Shown: positions 48,845-58,055, numbered from the stretch's first letter. The stretch: 64,000 nucleotides of DNA from an uncultured Lachnospiraceae bacterium (GCA_910584585.1 CAJUBP010000002.1:1-64000); one strand, 5' to 3'. The notes: a model not told the origin generated them from the sequence alone. A program made the numbers and translations.

Positions 48845-50881
48845 ATGAACGCAAAAAAGGGGTGGAAGCGTACCGGCTGGTTTCCGGCGGTGATTCTGCT
48901 GCTGTCATTGATGAAGCTTTGGATGATACGGGGGCTGGTGATTTATCCGCTCCCGGAAGTGGCCTGCGACGATGGGCTGATGGCAAACTGGGCGCTGAAT
49001 ATTGCGTCAGGAGGATGGACAGGTCCCTTTTCCGACTATATTTTTACGAAGGAAGTGGGATTCGCCTTGTATCTGGCGGCCCTTAATCTTCTGGGGCTGC
49101 CTTACATTTTCACCACAAATCTCCTGTATCTGGCCGGCTGCCTGGTTTTGCTCTATGCAGTCAGCCATGTGGTTCAGAAAAAATGGGCGTTGTGCGTGAT
49201 TTATGCTGTTCTGCTGTTCCATCCGATTATGACGGCGGTAGACACCGGACAGCGGGTGTATCGGAACGGTTTCGGAACGGCGCTGACGCTTTTGATCTTC
49301 GGCAGCCTGCTGAATCTTTATTTTGAAATGGAACAAAAGTCCTTTGGAAGAAACTTTCTTTGGGCGGCGCTGGCGGCAGGGAGCCTTGGTTTTTTGTGGG
49401 AAACGAAAAGCGATACAGTTTGGATTCTGCCTTTTGCCCTGGCGGTATTGGCGGTTACGGCAGGCGTATTGATAAAGAAAAGAAAATCAATCAAGATTTT
49501 TCCTAAGTTATTTCTGGTATTCTTTCCATTTCTCGGAATTCTGATTTCATCCAAATCAGTGGAATTGTTGAACACGCGAGCTTACGGCAGTTCGGGAATT
49601 GCTTATTACGGACCGGCAATGGATCTTCTTACAGGGGTGGAATCAGAGGATTCCGCTGAAAATATCAGCTTGTCCAGGGAGACATTTTACAGGCTCTGCC
49701 AATATTCTCCCACCCTTGCCTCTGTGAAAGAAGAGGTGGAACAGGCGATGGACAGATGCGATCCCCACGATACGCATCCCGGCGACGGAAATGTGGAGGA
49801 TGGGTGGATTGGCTGGGCGCTGATTGGAGCTGTTGACTCCGCAGGATATTATAAGGATCTGGAGACGGCGAACCAGTTTTACCGGGAGGTTTATGAGGAA
49901 TTGAACAGGGCAGTGGAACAGGGGGACATCAGGCTGAGAGAGAAATCTGTTTTGGACGCCTGCCATATGGCAAACTCCGCAGAGCGAAAAGAACTGTTCG
50001 GCACGATGGGAGAGATCTGGCGTTTTGTGGCAGGCTGCGGGGGTATGTTTTCCGATATTTGTGAGCTGTCGGGGGATGATATAGAGGGAGCCCAGACCTT
50101 TGAACGGCTTACCGGGAATCACGCCTGTTACGAGGCCTTTGACACGGATTATTATTGTGAGGGATGGATTGTGTATCCCAACTATGATCTGGGAGAACTG
50201 GAAGTGTATATTGAGGACGCCGAAGGCAGTCAATATGTCCGGTTGGATTTTGAGGAAAGCGCAGATGTAAAAGAAGGCTATCCCAATGTCAGGGGAGCGG
50301 ATCAATGCCGTTTTCTCGCAAAATGGAATGGAACTGGGAAAGATCATACGGAATTTTACATTGCGGCGTATCAAGACGGGCAAAAAGTGATAAATGCCCG
50401 GATTACAAAAAAGGGACTGGCGGATGTGAAGGAAGAAGACTGCATTGGCTCGGTGGACAGTTTTTTCCAAAAGGAGGAACAGCAGGCGACGCGGGCGGAA
50501 GCCGTGAAAGCCGTGAAAAGATGCAATGGGGTCAGCAGTCTCTATGCTTTCTTCGGCGGTGTCCTGGCCTGGGCGGGGGCGGCGGCATATGGAGTCTTTA
50601 CCCTTTTATCTGCCGCGGAATGGAAGAAGCGCCGGTATGACACGGTAAATCTCTGGCTGGTGATTACAGGAATCGGATTGAGCCTGTTGGTTTTATTTGC
50701 CGGCGTGGCGGTGACACATCTGGAGAAATGCCCGGCTGTCAGCTATATGTACTTAAGCGCGGCTTACCCGCTGTTTTCTCTTGCCGCGCTGCTGTCTTTG
50801 GCAGGATGCGCAGCAAGTCTGAACAGAAGAATTCGGCATTACCGCGGAATGGTAAACCACCAGAAAGTAAAACGCTCATAA
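48845..50881 (+). CDS. Polytopic membrane protein, GT-C-like
   Basis: A 678-residue protein with about eight to ten helices in the N-terminal third, a soluble outer region at residues ~240-580, and four C-terminal helices. The first outer loop is EVACDDGLMANWALNIASGG, with an acidic D-D pair followed by W-T-G-P-F-S-D-Y, as in GT-C (Pmt/ArnT-like) glycosyltransferases that use polyprenyl-linked sugars outside the cell. The large C-terminal soluble part has a putative carbohydrate-binding look (EVYIEDAEGSQYVRLDFEES). No named family is recognised. It starts 14 bases after the lipid-linked-sugar synthase, which is its most plausible partner. The 3' end overlaps the convergent minus-strand glycosyltransferase by 43 bases. 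Confidence 0.75.
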   Translation: MNAKKGWKRTGWFPAVILLLSLMKLWMIRGLVIYPLPEVACDDGLMANWALNIASGGWTGPFSDYIFTKEVGFALYLAALNLLGLPYIFTTNLLYLAGCLVLLYAVSHVVQKKWALCVIYAVLLFHPIMTAVDTGQRVYRNGFGTALTLLIFGSLLNLYFEMEQKSFGRNFLWAALAAGSLGFLWETKSDTVWILPFALAVLAVTAGVLIKKRKSIKIFPKLFLVFFPFLGILISSKSVELLNTRAYGSSGIAYYGPAMDLLTGVESEDSAENISLSRETFYRLCQYSPTLASVKEEVEQAMDRCDPHDTHPGDGNVEDGWIGWALIGAVDSAGYYKDLETANQFYREVYEELNRAVEQGDIRLREKSVLDACHMANSAERKELFGTMGEIWRFVAGCGGMFSDICELSGDDIEGAQTFERLTGNHACYEAFDTDYYCEGWIVYPNYDLGELEVYIEDAEGSQYVRLDFEESADVKEGYPNVRGADQCRFLAKWNGTGKDHTEFYIAAYQDGQKVINARITKKGLADVKEEDCIGSVDSFFQKEEQQATRAEAVKAVKRCNGVSSLYAFFGGVLAWAGAAAYGVFTLLSAAEWKKRRYDTVNLWLVITGIGLSLLVLFAGVAVTHLEKCPAVSYMYLSAAYPLFSLAALLSLAGCAASLNRRIRHYRGMVNHQKVKRS

Positions 50882-51810
50882 AGGGAATTGCCCAGATAAG
50901 GGTATTTTAATCCGCAGATAACACTTTTCACAGGATTCCTTGAGGTCAGCAGAGAAAGAATTTTCCGGGCCTGCTCTTTTTGCTCCGGGGAAAGACGGTT
51001 TCCGTACAGGCGAAGCAGGGCCTCTGCTTGTGCGGCGGCCTGTCTTCTGCAGTTGGTCAGGGAGGCCAGATGCTTTCGAAACACAGAAGGCCTCAGGTTG
51101 TCCAGAATCCGAACCAGCGTGGAGCGGGTATTGGCGACGCCTAAGGCGTTGTTGGAATGCTGCCGGTAGTTAGAGAGCGGAGTGTCGTCTTTGTGGACAA
51201 TACGGCCGAAGGCGGCGCACAGCAGCAGGATCCACCAGTCGTGAAGGTCAATTTCCTCCGGATAAGAAGAGACTAAGCGCTTTAATTTTGCATTGAATAC
51301 CATAGCGCAGCCCGGCACATAGTTGGCCAGCAGCAGCTTTAGGTAATGCCGCGAAGGGCCCAGGGCGGTATGGGTATATTCTTCCAGGGAGCCGCAGACA
51401 GGATTCATGTCCTGATCGGTAATCCGCATGGTGCAGTAAGCAAGCAGAGGGCCGTCATATGATTTCTGCTGTCCGTTCAGAAAATCGATCATCTGGGATA
51501 ATTTTTCCGGTTCCCACCGATCATCCTGGTCACAGAAAGCGTAATAGTCGTAGCCGGATACTTTGGCAAACAGATCAGCGAAATTGGCGGTGGCGCCATG
51601 GCGGGCCGAGACGTTTTGGGAAAGGATAATCCGATCCGGATACTGTGCCTGATATTGCCGGAGGATGTCCGGGGTGCCGTCCGAAGACCCGTCGTCGTTG
51701 ACAAACAGAGTCCAGTCTTTATAGGTCTGGTTTAAAATGGAATCTAATTGTTCTCTTAAATATGTTTCGCCGTTATAGGCGGCGAGCAGAATTGCAGTGG
51801 TCTGTTTCAT
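50839..51810 (-). CDS. Glycosyltransferase family 2, rhamnosyltransferase-like (minus strand)
   Basis: A 323-residue paralogue of the enzymes at 43928 and 53622. N-terminus TTAILLAAYNGETYLREQLD-S-I-L-N-Q-T-Y, nucleotide loop F-V-N-D-D-G-S-S-D-G-T, metal motif YYAFCDQDDRWEPEKLSQMI and the acceptor motif D-L-H-D-W-W. The C-terminal 60 residues are arginine-rich with a short hydrophobic stretch ending FTFWWFTIPR. It has a reasonable AAGGAAC-type Shine-Dalgarno before its ATG. Convergent to the GT-C-like gene with 43 bases of overlap, and divergent from the flippase gene across a 261-base region rich in repeats. Function: probably addition of rhamnose or a similar sugar to the growing polysaccharide. 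Confidence 0.88.
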   Translation of the reverse strand: MKQTTAILLAAYNGETYLREQLDSILNQTYKDWTLFVNDDGSSDGTPDILRQYQAQYPDRIILSQNVSARHGATANFADLFAKVSGYDYYAFCDQDDRWEPEKLSQMIDFLNGQQKSYDGPLLAYCTMRITDQDMNPVCGSLEEYTHTALGPSRHYLKLLLANYVPGCAMVFNAKLKRLVSSYPEEIDLHDWWILLLCAAFGRIVHKDDTPLSNYRQHSNNALGVANTRSTLVRILDNLRPSVFRKHLASLTNCRRQAAAQAEALLRLYGNRLSPEQKEQARKILSLLTSRNPVKSVICGLKYPYLGNSLYERFTFWWFTIPR

Positions 51811-51859
51811 AGCAGTTGTTCCTTTTTTGTATGATATTCTGGTAATCTATAGAAGCATT

Positions 51860-51946
51860 CAACAACGGGGAGTAAAGTACAGCTTTTCCGTCCTGTATGC
51901 TTTTGGATTCTTTTCTATCATCATACAACAGCGGAGAATAAAGTAC
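51860..51946. promoter_or_regulatory. 21-bp direct repeats in a divergent intergenic region
   Basis: CAACAACGGGGAGTAAAGTAC (51860-51880, 21 bases) recurs at 51926-51946 with three substitutions; spacing between starts is 66 bases. They lie between a minus-strand glycosyltransferase and the plus-strand flippase gene and could be regulator binding sites. Confidence 0.55.
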
Positions 51947-51986
51947 AACCGGAAAATATGCCGGTGAATGAACTGTGGAAATCCAG

Positions 51987-52044
51987 GTTACAATTCATAC
52001 ACATGCCAATCACCCCGCTGATTGGTATGTGTGTGAATTGCAAC
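51987..52044 (+). promoter_or_regulatory. Large hairpin in the leader of the flippase gene
   Basis: 26-base arms (51987-52012 and 52019-52044) around a six-base loop CCCCGC, with one A-C mismatch and two G-T wobbles. It ends 28 bases before the flippase ATG, without a T-run. It may be an attenuator, an mRNA-stability element or a protein-binding site. Confidence 0.7.
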
Positions 52045-52071
52045 AAATCCAGAGAAAAGCAGGGAAATAAA

Positions 52072-53517
52072 ATGGAAAAAGCAAAGAAAGAAAATTTAAT
52101 TAATGTTTTTATGGTGGTGAGCAGCAATATTTTTACAATATTAGTGGCCCTTTTTTCAGGATTTATTCTGCCGAAGGAATTAAGCATTCCGGATTATGCC
52201 TATTACAGGGTGTATCTGCTGTACATTTCCTATGCCGGATTCTTCCACTTTGGAATTGTAAACGGCATCTATCTGAAATATGGAAATATGGATTTGGAAC
52301 AGATTCCCAGAAAAATATTCCGGGCGTACAGCAGTTTTATGATGCTGTCCCAGGCTGCGGTTGTGGCAGCCCTGTCGCTGATCCTGTTTGCGGCAGCGCC
52401 GTCTATGGAAGGGGATAAGGTAACCGCTTTTGCCTTTGTGATTATCAACATTCCTCTGATCAATATAAAATGGTTCTATTCTTCCATCAATCAGTTCACC
52501 AAACGGTTTGTGATCGACAGTTATGTGACGTATCTGCAGAATATTCTGAACCTGGTTATGGTATTGCTGGTAATCCTGCTGAAGTGGTATGATTTTAAAT
52601 GGATTCTGGCCATTCTCACTATCTGCAATCTGATTTGCATGGCGATTGTCATGGCGCAGAATAAAATGATTCTGTGGGGAGAGAAGGCAAGGCTGAAGGA
52701 CACAGGAATTCCGGAATTGATAAAAAGCGGTTTCTTTCTGATGCTCAGTGAATTTGTGGGCATTATTATCTTGGGGATTGACAGTATCTTTGTGGACAAT
52801 CTCTTTTCCCAGACGGAATTTGCCATGTATTCCTTTGCGGTGTCGGTGATTTCGGTGATTTTTACCGCAATCAGCGCAGTGTCCAACCTGGTGTACCCTT
52901 ACCTTGTGCGGGTGGAGGAAGAGAAATACGCGGAATATTACGGGCTGATGAGTGATGTGCTGGCAATTGTGTCCATGTTCTCCATGCTTGCGTTCTATGC
53001 CGCGGAATTTATCATCTTCCGATGGCTGGATAAGTTCATTCCCAGCCTGTCCATTGTGGCGATTTTATTTGGGACAGTGGTGTTTCGGACGATTATTACC
53101 CTGGTGTGCGGCAATTATTTTAAGGTGTTAAAACTGATTAAGGAGTATACCTGGAACAATATTTTTGCCATTGCGATATCCTTTTTGCTGAACGGGGCGG
53201 CTTATCTGCTGTTTGAGGATTACCGGTATATTGCCGGGGCAAGCCTTCTGTCTTTTGTGATCTGGTATCTGGTGACAGAACGGGTTTTCATCCGGCATAT
53301 GCGGATTCCCCTGGGGGGATGCCTGCGGCGGTATGGGTATATTCTGGCGGGGCTGCTGGTATTTTATCTGTTGGTGAACGCCGATCCTATTCCGGGATTT
53401 TTCCTGTATTTTGCGGCGATTGCCGGAATTTCCCTGCTTTGTTACTGGCGGCAGATCCGAAAGCTTCTGGAGATTGTGAAGGGGAAGACGGCGCAAGGAG
53501 GGGATATCGGGAAATGA
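52072..53517 (+). CDS. Polysaccharide flippase (Wzx/MATE-like, MOP superfamily)
   Basis: A ~481-residue protein with 12-14 helices of the MOP superfamily, the group that moves lipid-linked oligosaccharides across the membrane. It opens MEKAKKENLINVFMVVSSNI-F-T-I-L-V-A-L-F-S-G-F-I-L-P, typical of oligosaccharide flippases, and carries charged residues within the second and third helices (YYRVYLLYISYAGFFHFGIV-N-G-I-Y). It would translocate the wall-polysaccharide repeat made by the neighbouring glycosyltransferases. Start chosen at ATG 52072 with AGGGAAATAAA; the in-frame ATG at 51958 would translate through the leader hairpin. Its stop lies inside palindromic repeat copy C. Confidence 0.9.
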   Translation: MEKAKKENLINVFMVVSSNIFTILVALFSGFILPKELSIPDYAYYRVYLLYISYAGFFHFGIVNGIYLKYGNMDLEQIPRKIFRAYSSFMMLSQAAVVAALSLILFAAAPSMEGDKVTAFAFVIINIPLINIKWFYSSINQFTKRFVIDSYVTYLQNILNLVMVLLVILLKWYDFKWILAILTICNLICMAIVMAQNKMILWGEKARLKDTGIPELIKSGFFLMLSEFVGIIILGIDSIFVDNLFSQTEFAMYSFAVSVISVIFTAISAVSNLVYPYLVRVEEEKYAEYYGLMSDVLAIVSMFSMLAFYAAEFIIFRWLDKFIPSLSIVAILFGTVVFRTIITLVCGNYFKVLKLIKEYTWNNIFAIAISFLLNGAAYLLFEDYRYIAGASLLSFVIWYLVTERVFIRHMRIPLGGCLRRYGYILAGLLVFYLLVNADPIPGFFLYFAAIAGISLLCYWRQIRKLLEIVKGKTAQGGDIGK

Positions 53518-53563
53518 AAAATTTCCGCAATATATTGTGCGCAAATTTCATTTTCCGACACCC
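53501..53563. terminator. Dispersed palindromic repeat, copy C (between convergent genes)
   Basis: A 63-bp palindrome overlapping the flippase stop codon: GGGATATCGGGAAATG on the left, CATTTTCCGACACCC on the right, with the centre A-T-A-T-A-T. It separates the flippase and a convergent glycosyltransferase and can serve as a two-way terminator. Same family as the copies at 5845, 9452 and 63652. Confidence 0.7.
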
Positions 53564-53621
53564 TTTAAAGATAGTCTGCGCGCAAAAAGGCAATCCGGCA
53601 ATTTTGCCGGAAAGTACGCTG

Positions 53622-54554
53622 CTAGATTTTTCCAATTAAAAACAGAATCCGGATGGCGATTTCACCTGCAAGCCGCGCCCGCAGCCGATGGGGATAGAAC
53701 AATTTCCGAAGCTGGCGGGGAAGGGTGTTTTTGGCGGTAAACAGCGAGAGGGTCTGCTGCTGGGAAACAGAGAGTTTCTGACCGAATACCTGCTGGAAGT
53801 AAGCCAGGCAGTCCTTGCTGTCTGTCATGGCTGTGCCGCCTATTTCGTTTTTCAGAAAACTTCGGAGCAGGTTCGAGTCGCTGGAATCTTCCGCTGTCAC
53901 AGCGTCAGAGTGGCGGATGTGGGTGGCTGAGCGGCGGGTGTCCGGAATAATGGTTCCGAAGCAGGCGGCTCCCCGAAGAAGCCAGCGGTCGTGGAGTTCT
54001 TTTCCGGGATTGACTTTTAAGATCAGATCCTGCCTTGCCCTTTCGTTAAATACAATGACGAAGCCGGAAGCCGGCGTGTAGTAAAGGACATCCGTTAACG
54101 CAATGTGTTCTTTTTGGACAGGGGAATGCCGCAGAAATTCTCCGGTGTCTGTATAGTATTCGCAGCCGGAGAAATAGACCCCGGGCTTGTCCGGCCGGGC
54201 CTGCGCTTCTAATTTTTCCACGGCCCATTTGATTTTGTCCGGATACCAGATATCGTCCTGGTCGCAGAAGGCATAGTAATCCGCAGGAGGGCATTCCTGC
54301 AGAATCCGGTAAAAGGAAGCAGGGCATCCCAGGTTTTCCCCGCCGTTATCCAGAAGGATAATCTTTTTGGAAGACGGGTGGTCCGCAATATAATCCCGGA
54401 TGACGGAGACGGTATCATCCTTGGAGCCGTCGTCCCGGATATAAATGGAAATATTTGGGTAAGTCTGAGCCAGAAGGCTGTCCAGTTGTTCCCGGATATA
54501 TTTGCTGCCGTTGTAGGCGGCCAGTATAATATGAACAGAAGGCATGGTATGCAA
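53622..54554 (-). CDS. Glycosyltransferase family 2, rhamnosyltransferase-like (minus strand)
   Basis: A ~310-residue third paralogue. Marks: VHIILAAYNGSKYIREQLDS-L-L-A-Q-T-Y, nucleotide loop I-R-D-D-G-S-K-D-D-T, YYAFCDQDDIWYPDKIKWAV, and K-E-L-H-D-R-W in place of the usual H-D-W-W. The C-terminus ends IRILFLIGKI, like I-L-F-L-I-N-R-M of the 43928 gene. Start by TTG at 54554, seven bases after AAAGGAG; ATG 54545 is the alternative and is 17 bases away. Convergent to the flippase and divergent from the InlB-repeat protein gene, from which it is separated by a 219-base promoter region. Confidence 0.86.
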   Translation of the reverse strand: MHTMPSVHIILAAYNGSKYIREQLDSLLAQTYPNISIYIRDDGSKDDTVSVIRDYIADHPSSKKIILLDNGGENLGCPASFYRILQECPPADYYAFCDQDDIWYPDKIKWAVEKLEAQARPDKPGVYFSGCEYYTDTGEFLRHSPVQKEHIALTDVLYYTPASGFVIVFNERARQDLILKVNPGKELHDRWLLRGAACFGTIIPDTRRSATHIRHSDAVTAEDSSDSNLLRSFLKNEIGGTAMTDSKDCLAYFQQVFGQKLSVSQQQTLSLFTAKNTLPRQLRKLFYPHRLRARLAGEIAIRILFLIGKI

Positions 54555-54676
54555 AGGGATGCTCCTTTCTGAGGCGATACGCGGGCAGATTGTTTTGCCG
54601 GCTTGTTTTCAGACATATGCTCTTTGGCGTATCATATTTATATCACATTGTTTTGCTAAATTAAAGGGACTGAACA

Positions 54677-54705
54677 TTGAAAATATGGAATAACTTTGTT
54701 ATATT
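54677..54705 (+). promoter_or_regulatory. Sigma-A promoter of the InlB-repeat protein
   Basis: TTGAAA (54677-54682), 17-base spacer, TATATT (54700-54705), 68 bases before the ATG. Confidence 0.65.
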
Positions 54706-54773
54706 ATATACGGTACCGAGGCAATTGAAAAGAGATAATTTTACAAAATGAAAGATAGAAAGAGGGACATGCG

Positions 54774-57700
54774 ATGAGAAAACGTATTATGACACTGCTT
54801 CTGGCGATGCTGTTTCTGTTTCAGTGGGAAGCAGAAACATTCTATGCTGCGGCCTATGCGCCCAAAGCATATACAGCGGGGGCAGAAGCGGAAGCATTGA
54901 CGGGAGATAATGATAATACAGAGGTTACGGATCCGGACAGCCAGCCGGGCGCCGGGGATGAGGGGAATGGCACGGGGGACGGAACAGGCGCCGGAGATGA
55001 GGGAAATGGCGCCGGAGATGGAACAGGCGCCGGAGACGCGGGGGACGGAACAGGTTCCGGAGATGAGACAGGCGGGGATACACAGCTTCCCGGAGAAACA
55101 GAAGAATATACGGTAGTCTTTGACTTTAACGGAGGAAAGCTGCCGGATTCCGAAGAGACGGACAAACAGATTAAAGTCAAAAAAGGAGAACTGATTTCGG
55201 CAGAAGAGATCCCTGCCCCGGTGAAAGAAGGATATACCTTACAGTGCTGGATTGATGAAAAAGGAGCCGAATATAAATGGCAGGAACAGCCGGTGGAGGG
55301 AAATCTCACTCTGCAGGCTTTCTGGGTGACGGCGGAATATACGGTGGTCTTTGATTTTAACGGAGGAAAGCTGCCGGATACCGGAGAAACTCTCAGACAG
55401 ATTGTGGTGAAAGACAAAGAAATGATTTTGCCGGAGAATATTCCTGCTCCGGTGAGAGAGGGATATACCTTACAGTACTGGATGGATGAAAACGGGGAAG
55501 AATATAAGTTTGGAGAACAGCCGGTACAGAAAGATTTCAGCCTGAAAGCCTTTTGGAAGCCCATTACCTATAAGATCCAGTTTGACGCCAACGGCGGAAC
55601 GGGAGAGATGGCGGAGATTACCGTGGAGTATGACAAGGCCCAGAAGCTGCCGAAAAATACTTTTGAGAGGAAGGGATATGCTTTTGTGGGATGGACCATC
55701 ACGGTATCCGGCGCGGAATATACCTTTCAGAACGAAGCGGAACTGAGCAGCAATCTGACAAGCACCGAAGGCGAAGTGTTGGTTTTTAAGGCAAAATGGG
55801 AAGTGGGTCTGTATACCATTCAGTACCATCCCAACGGCGGAACCGGCACAATGGAAGATATGCCCTGTACTTATAATAAAACCAGGACGCTGAAAGCGAA
55901 TAAATTCAAACGCACCGGTTATACCTTTATCGGGTGGAATACCCGTCCCGACGGCAAGGGGACCTCTTATCAAAATAAAGATAAAGTAAAGGCCCTGGGA
56001 GGATATGGAGAAATTGTGATTCTCTACGCCATTTGGGAAGGAAACCCCTATACCGTAAAATATGACGGAAACAAAGCGGACAGCGGAAGCGTGGCCGGCA
56101 GCAGCCAGATTTACGGAGTGCCCTTTACCCTGCAGAAAAATGCTTTTAAGCGGAAAGGCTTTACCTTCGGGGGATGGAACACCAAGGCGGACGGCACGGG
56201 AGTTACTTATGGAGGCGGCGCCCAGGTGAGCAATTTAACCTCGAAAAAGAACGGCACCGTAACCTTGTATGTGAAGTGGAATCCCATTAAATATACGATT
56301 ACATATTATCCAAACGGCGGCAAAATGTCTGCCTCCGCCAAAAAATATTACACCACAGACAAACCTTTCGTGCTGCCAAGGCCTACCAGAAAGGGATATG
56401 ATTTTGACGGATGGTATAAAACATCCAACTTTAAGAAGCGCGTGGGTGAGATCAAAGAGGGAAATACCGGCAATCTGACGGTCTATGCCAAATGGACCAA
56501 ATGCACCACGAAAGCCAAGGCAGGCTCTGCGAAAATCACTAAATGCAAAGCCACGGGAACCGGGAAGGTGAGCATAAAGGCCAAAATCAAGAACCGGATT
56601 GCAAGCTCTGACGATTATTATTATCTGGTATATATTAATCCAATGAACAAGAAGATCTACAAAGAAGCTGCCAAGGTCTATAAGAAAACGAATATTACCT
56701 TCAGCCTGAAAACAGCCGAAAATCAGGGCTATGTCACCTCTATGTTCGGGATTGCCGTCAAGAAGAGCGGAAAATTTAAGCTGCTCAGCGAGACTGCATA
56801 TGTCAGCAATCCGGAGAAGGCAGCCTCCAACAAGTCAGCCTACAAGGCGGGGAAGACGAAAAAGGGAATCCAGTTTTCCAGTTCGCTGGATGAAATCATT
56901 GCCTGTGACGCCAAACAGAACTTTATGAATTTTACCGCTGCCATGGTATGCAATGACGGAACAGTGCCCTATGTATATAATGGAAAGACTTATTATTTCA
57001 ATTCCATGGACAGCTACAAGCAGATTGTCGCGGAATGCAATAAGCGGAATATTGTAGTGACGGGGCAGGTTCTGCTGGAGTGGACGCCGGGTCACACAGA
57101 GCTGATTGCGCCTGAGGCACGGAGAATGGGAGCGGCTCCCTTCTTTACCTGGAATGTGACGGAGAACGCCGCCCGGGAAAAGATGGAAGCGATCTTTTCT
57201 TATCTGGGTATGGTATTTGGCAAGAAGAACTGTTATGTGTCCAACTGGGTGCTGGGAAATGAAATTAATAATCCCAAATTCTGGAATTATAAGGGAAGCT
57301 TGTCAGAAACAGCCTATTTCAAGAGATACGCCTATGCGTTCCGGGCTTTATATTACGCAATCCGCAGCCAGCAGGCCAATGCCAACATATTTATCTGTAT
57401 GGATAATTACTGGAACACTGCGGAAAAAGGGGGATACAGCGTCAAGCGCGCGATTTCTTCCTTCAACAAACAGCTGAAAAAGGTTCAGAGCGGCATCAAG
57501 TGGAACTTAGCCTACCATGCTTATTCCGCCCCGCTGACTTATACCAATTTCTGGGAGGGATACGGAATTACCAATGATGTGAAGTCGCCCTATATCACTA
57601 TGAAGAATATCCATGTTTTGACTAATTATATCAAAAAGACATATGGATCTTCTGTGCGGATTATCTTGTCAGAACAGGGCTATTCTTCCCATTGGGGACA

Positions 57701-57989
57701 GGCAAACCAGGCGGCGGCCCTTGCTTACAGCTATTACATTGCGGCCTGCAATCCCATGATAGACGCTTTTATCATAAGAAGTTATGATGACCATCCGGTA
57801 GAGGTCGCCCAGGGTCTGCGGATGGGAATTTCGGGAAAAGAGGCTTTTAACGTATTTAAATATATGGATACCTCCAAGTTTAACAAATACACGAAGAAAT
57901 ACCTGGGATTGCTGGGCGCCAAGTCCTGGAAGAAAATTGTCCCGGGCTACAAATCCTCCAGAATCAAAAGTATGTACCGAAAAACATGA
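54774..57989 (+). CDS. Secreted protein: six InlB-type repeats plus DUF5722 glycosidase-like domain
   Basis: A 1,071-residue secreted protein. Signal peptide residues 1-~27 (KRIMTLLLAMLFLFQW). Residues ~45-108 are a Gly/Asp/Glu-rich linker with repeated G-A-G-D-E-G-N-G units. Six InlB/Listeria-Bacteroides repeats start near residues 112, 188, 264, 346, 424 and 506, each of the form Y-x-V/I-x-F/Y-x-x-N-G-G...G-Y/F-x-F-x-G-W. A lysine-rich beta linker (~575-690) leads to a C-terminal domain (from ~695) resembling DUF5722, a TIM-barrel glycosidase-like family. A GH-A-type acid/base and nucleophile pair is visible: E830 in W-V-L-G-N-E-I-N-N and E967 in I-I-L-S-E-Q-G-Y-S. It has no LPXTG or surface-layer motif. 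Between glycosyltransferases and rmlA, it may bind or process the wall polysaccharide. Confidence 0.85.
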   Translation: MRKRIMTLLLAMLFLFQWEAETFYAAAYAPKAYTAGAEAEALTGDNDNTEVTDPDSQPGAGDEGNGTGDGTGAGDEGNGAGDGTGAGDAGDGTGSGDETGGDTQLPGETEEYTVVFDFNGGKLPDSEETDKQIKVKKGELISAEEIPAPVKEGYTLQCWIDEKGAEYKWQEQPVEGNLTLQAFWVTAEYTVVFDFNGGKLPDTGETLRQIVVKDKEMILPENIPAPVREGYTLQYWMDENGEEYKFGEQPVQKDFSLKAFWKPITYKIQFDANGGTGEMAEITVEYDKAQKLPKNTFERKGYAFVGWTITVSGAEYTFQNEAELSSNLTSTEGEVLVFKAKWEVGLYTIQYHPNGGTGTMEDMPCTYNKTRTLKANKFKRTGYTFIGWNTRPDGKGTSYQNKDKVKALGGYGEIVILYAIWEGNPYTVKYDGNKADSGSVAGSSQIYGVPFTLQKNAFKRKGFTFGGWNTKADGTGVTYGGGAQVSNLTSKKNGTVTLYVKWNPIKYTITYYPNGGKMSASAKKYYTTDKPFVLPRPTRKGYDFDGWYKTSNFKKRVGEIKEGNTGNLTVYAKWTKCTTKAKAGSAKITKCKATGTGKVSIKAKIKNRIASSDDYYYLVYINPMNKKIYKEAAKVYKKTNITFSLKTAENQGYVTSMFGIAVKKSGKFKLLSETAYVSNPEKAASNKSAYKAGKTKKGIQFSSSLDEIIACDAKQNFMNFTAAMVCNDGTVPYVYNGKTYYFNSMDSYKQIVAECNKRNIVVTGQVLLEWTPGHTELIAPEARRMGAAPFFTWNVTENAAREKMEAIFSYLGMVFGKKNCYVSNWVLGNEINNPKFWNYKGSLSETAYFKRYAYAFRALYYAIRSQQANANIFICMDNYWNTAEKGGYSVKRAISSFNKQLKKVQSGIKWNLAYHAYSAPLTYTNFWEGYGITNDVKSPYITMKNIHVLTNYIKKTYGSSVRIILSEQGYSSHWGQANQAAALAYSYYIAACNPMIDAFIIRSYDDHPVEVAQGLRMGISGKEAFNVFKYMDTSKFNKYTKKYLGLLGAKSWKKIVPGYKSSRIKSMYRKT

Positions 57990-58055
57990 CCAGCCTTGCA
58001 TTTGTAAGGGAAAAATGCTAGAATGCATATAAAATTATGTATTTGGAGGAAGCCC

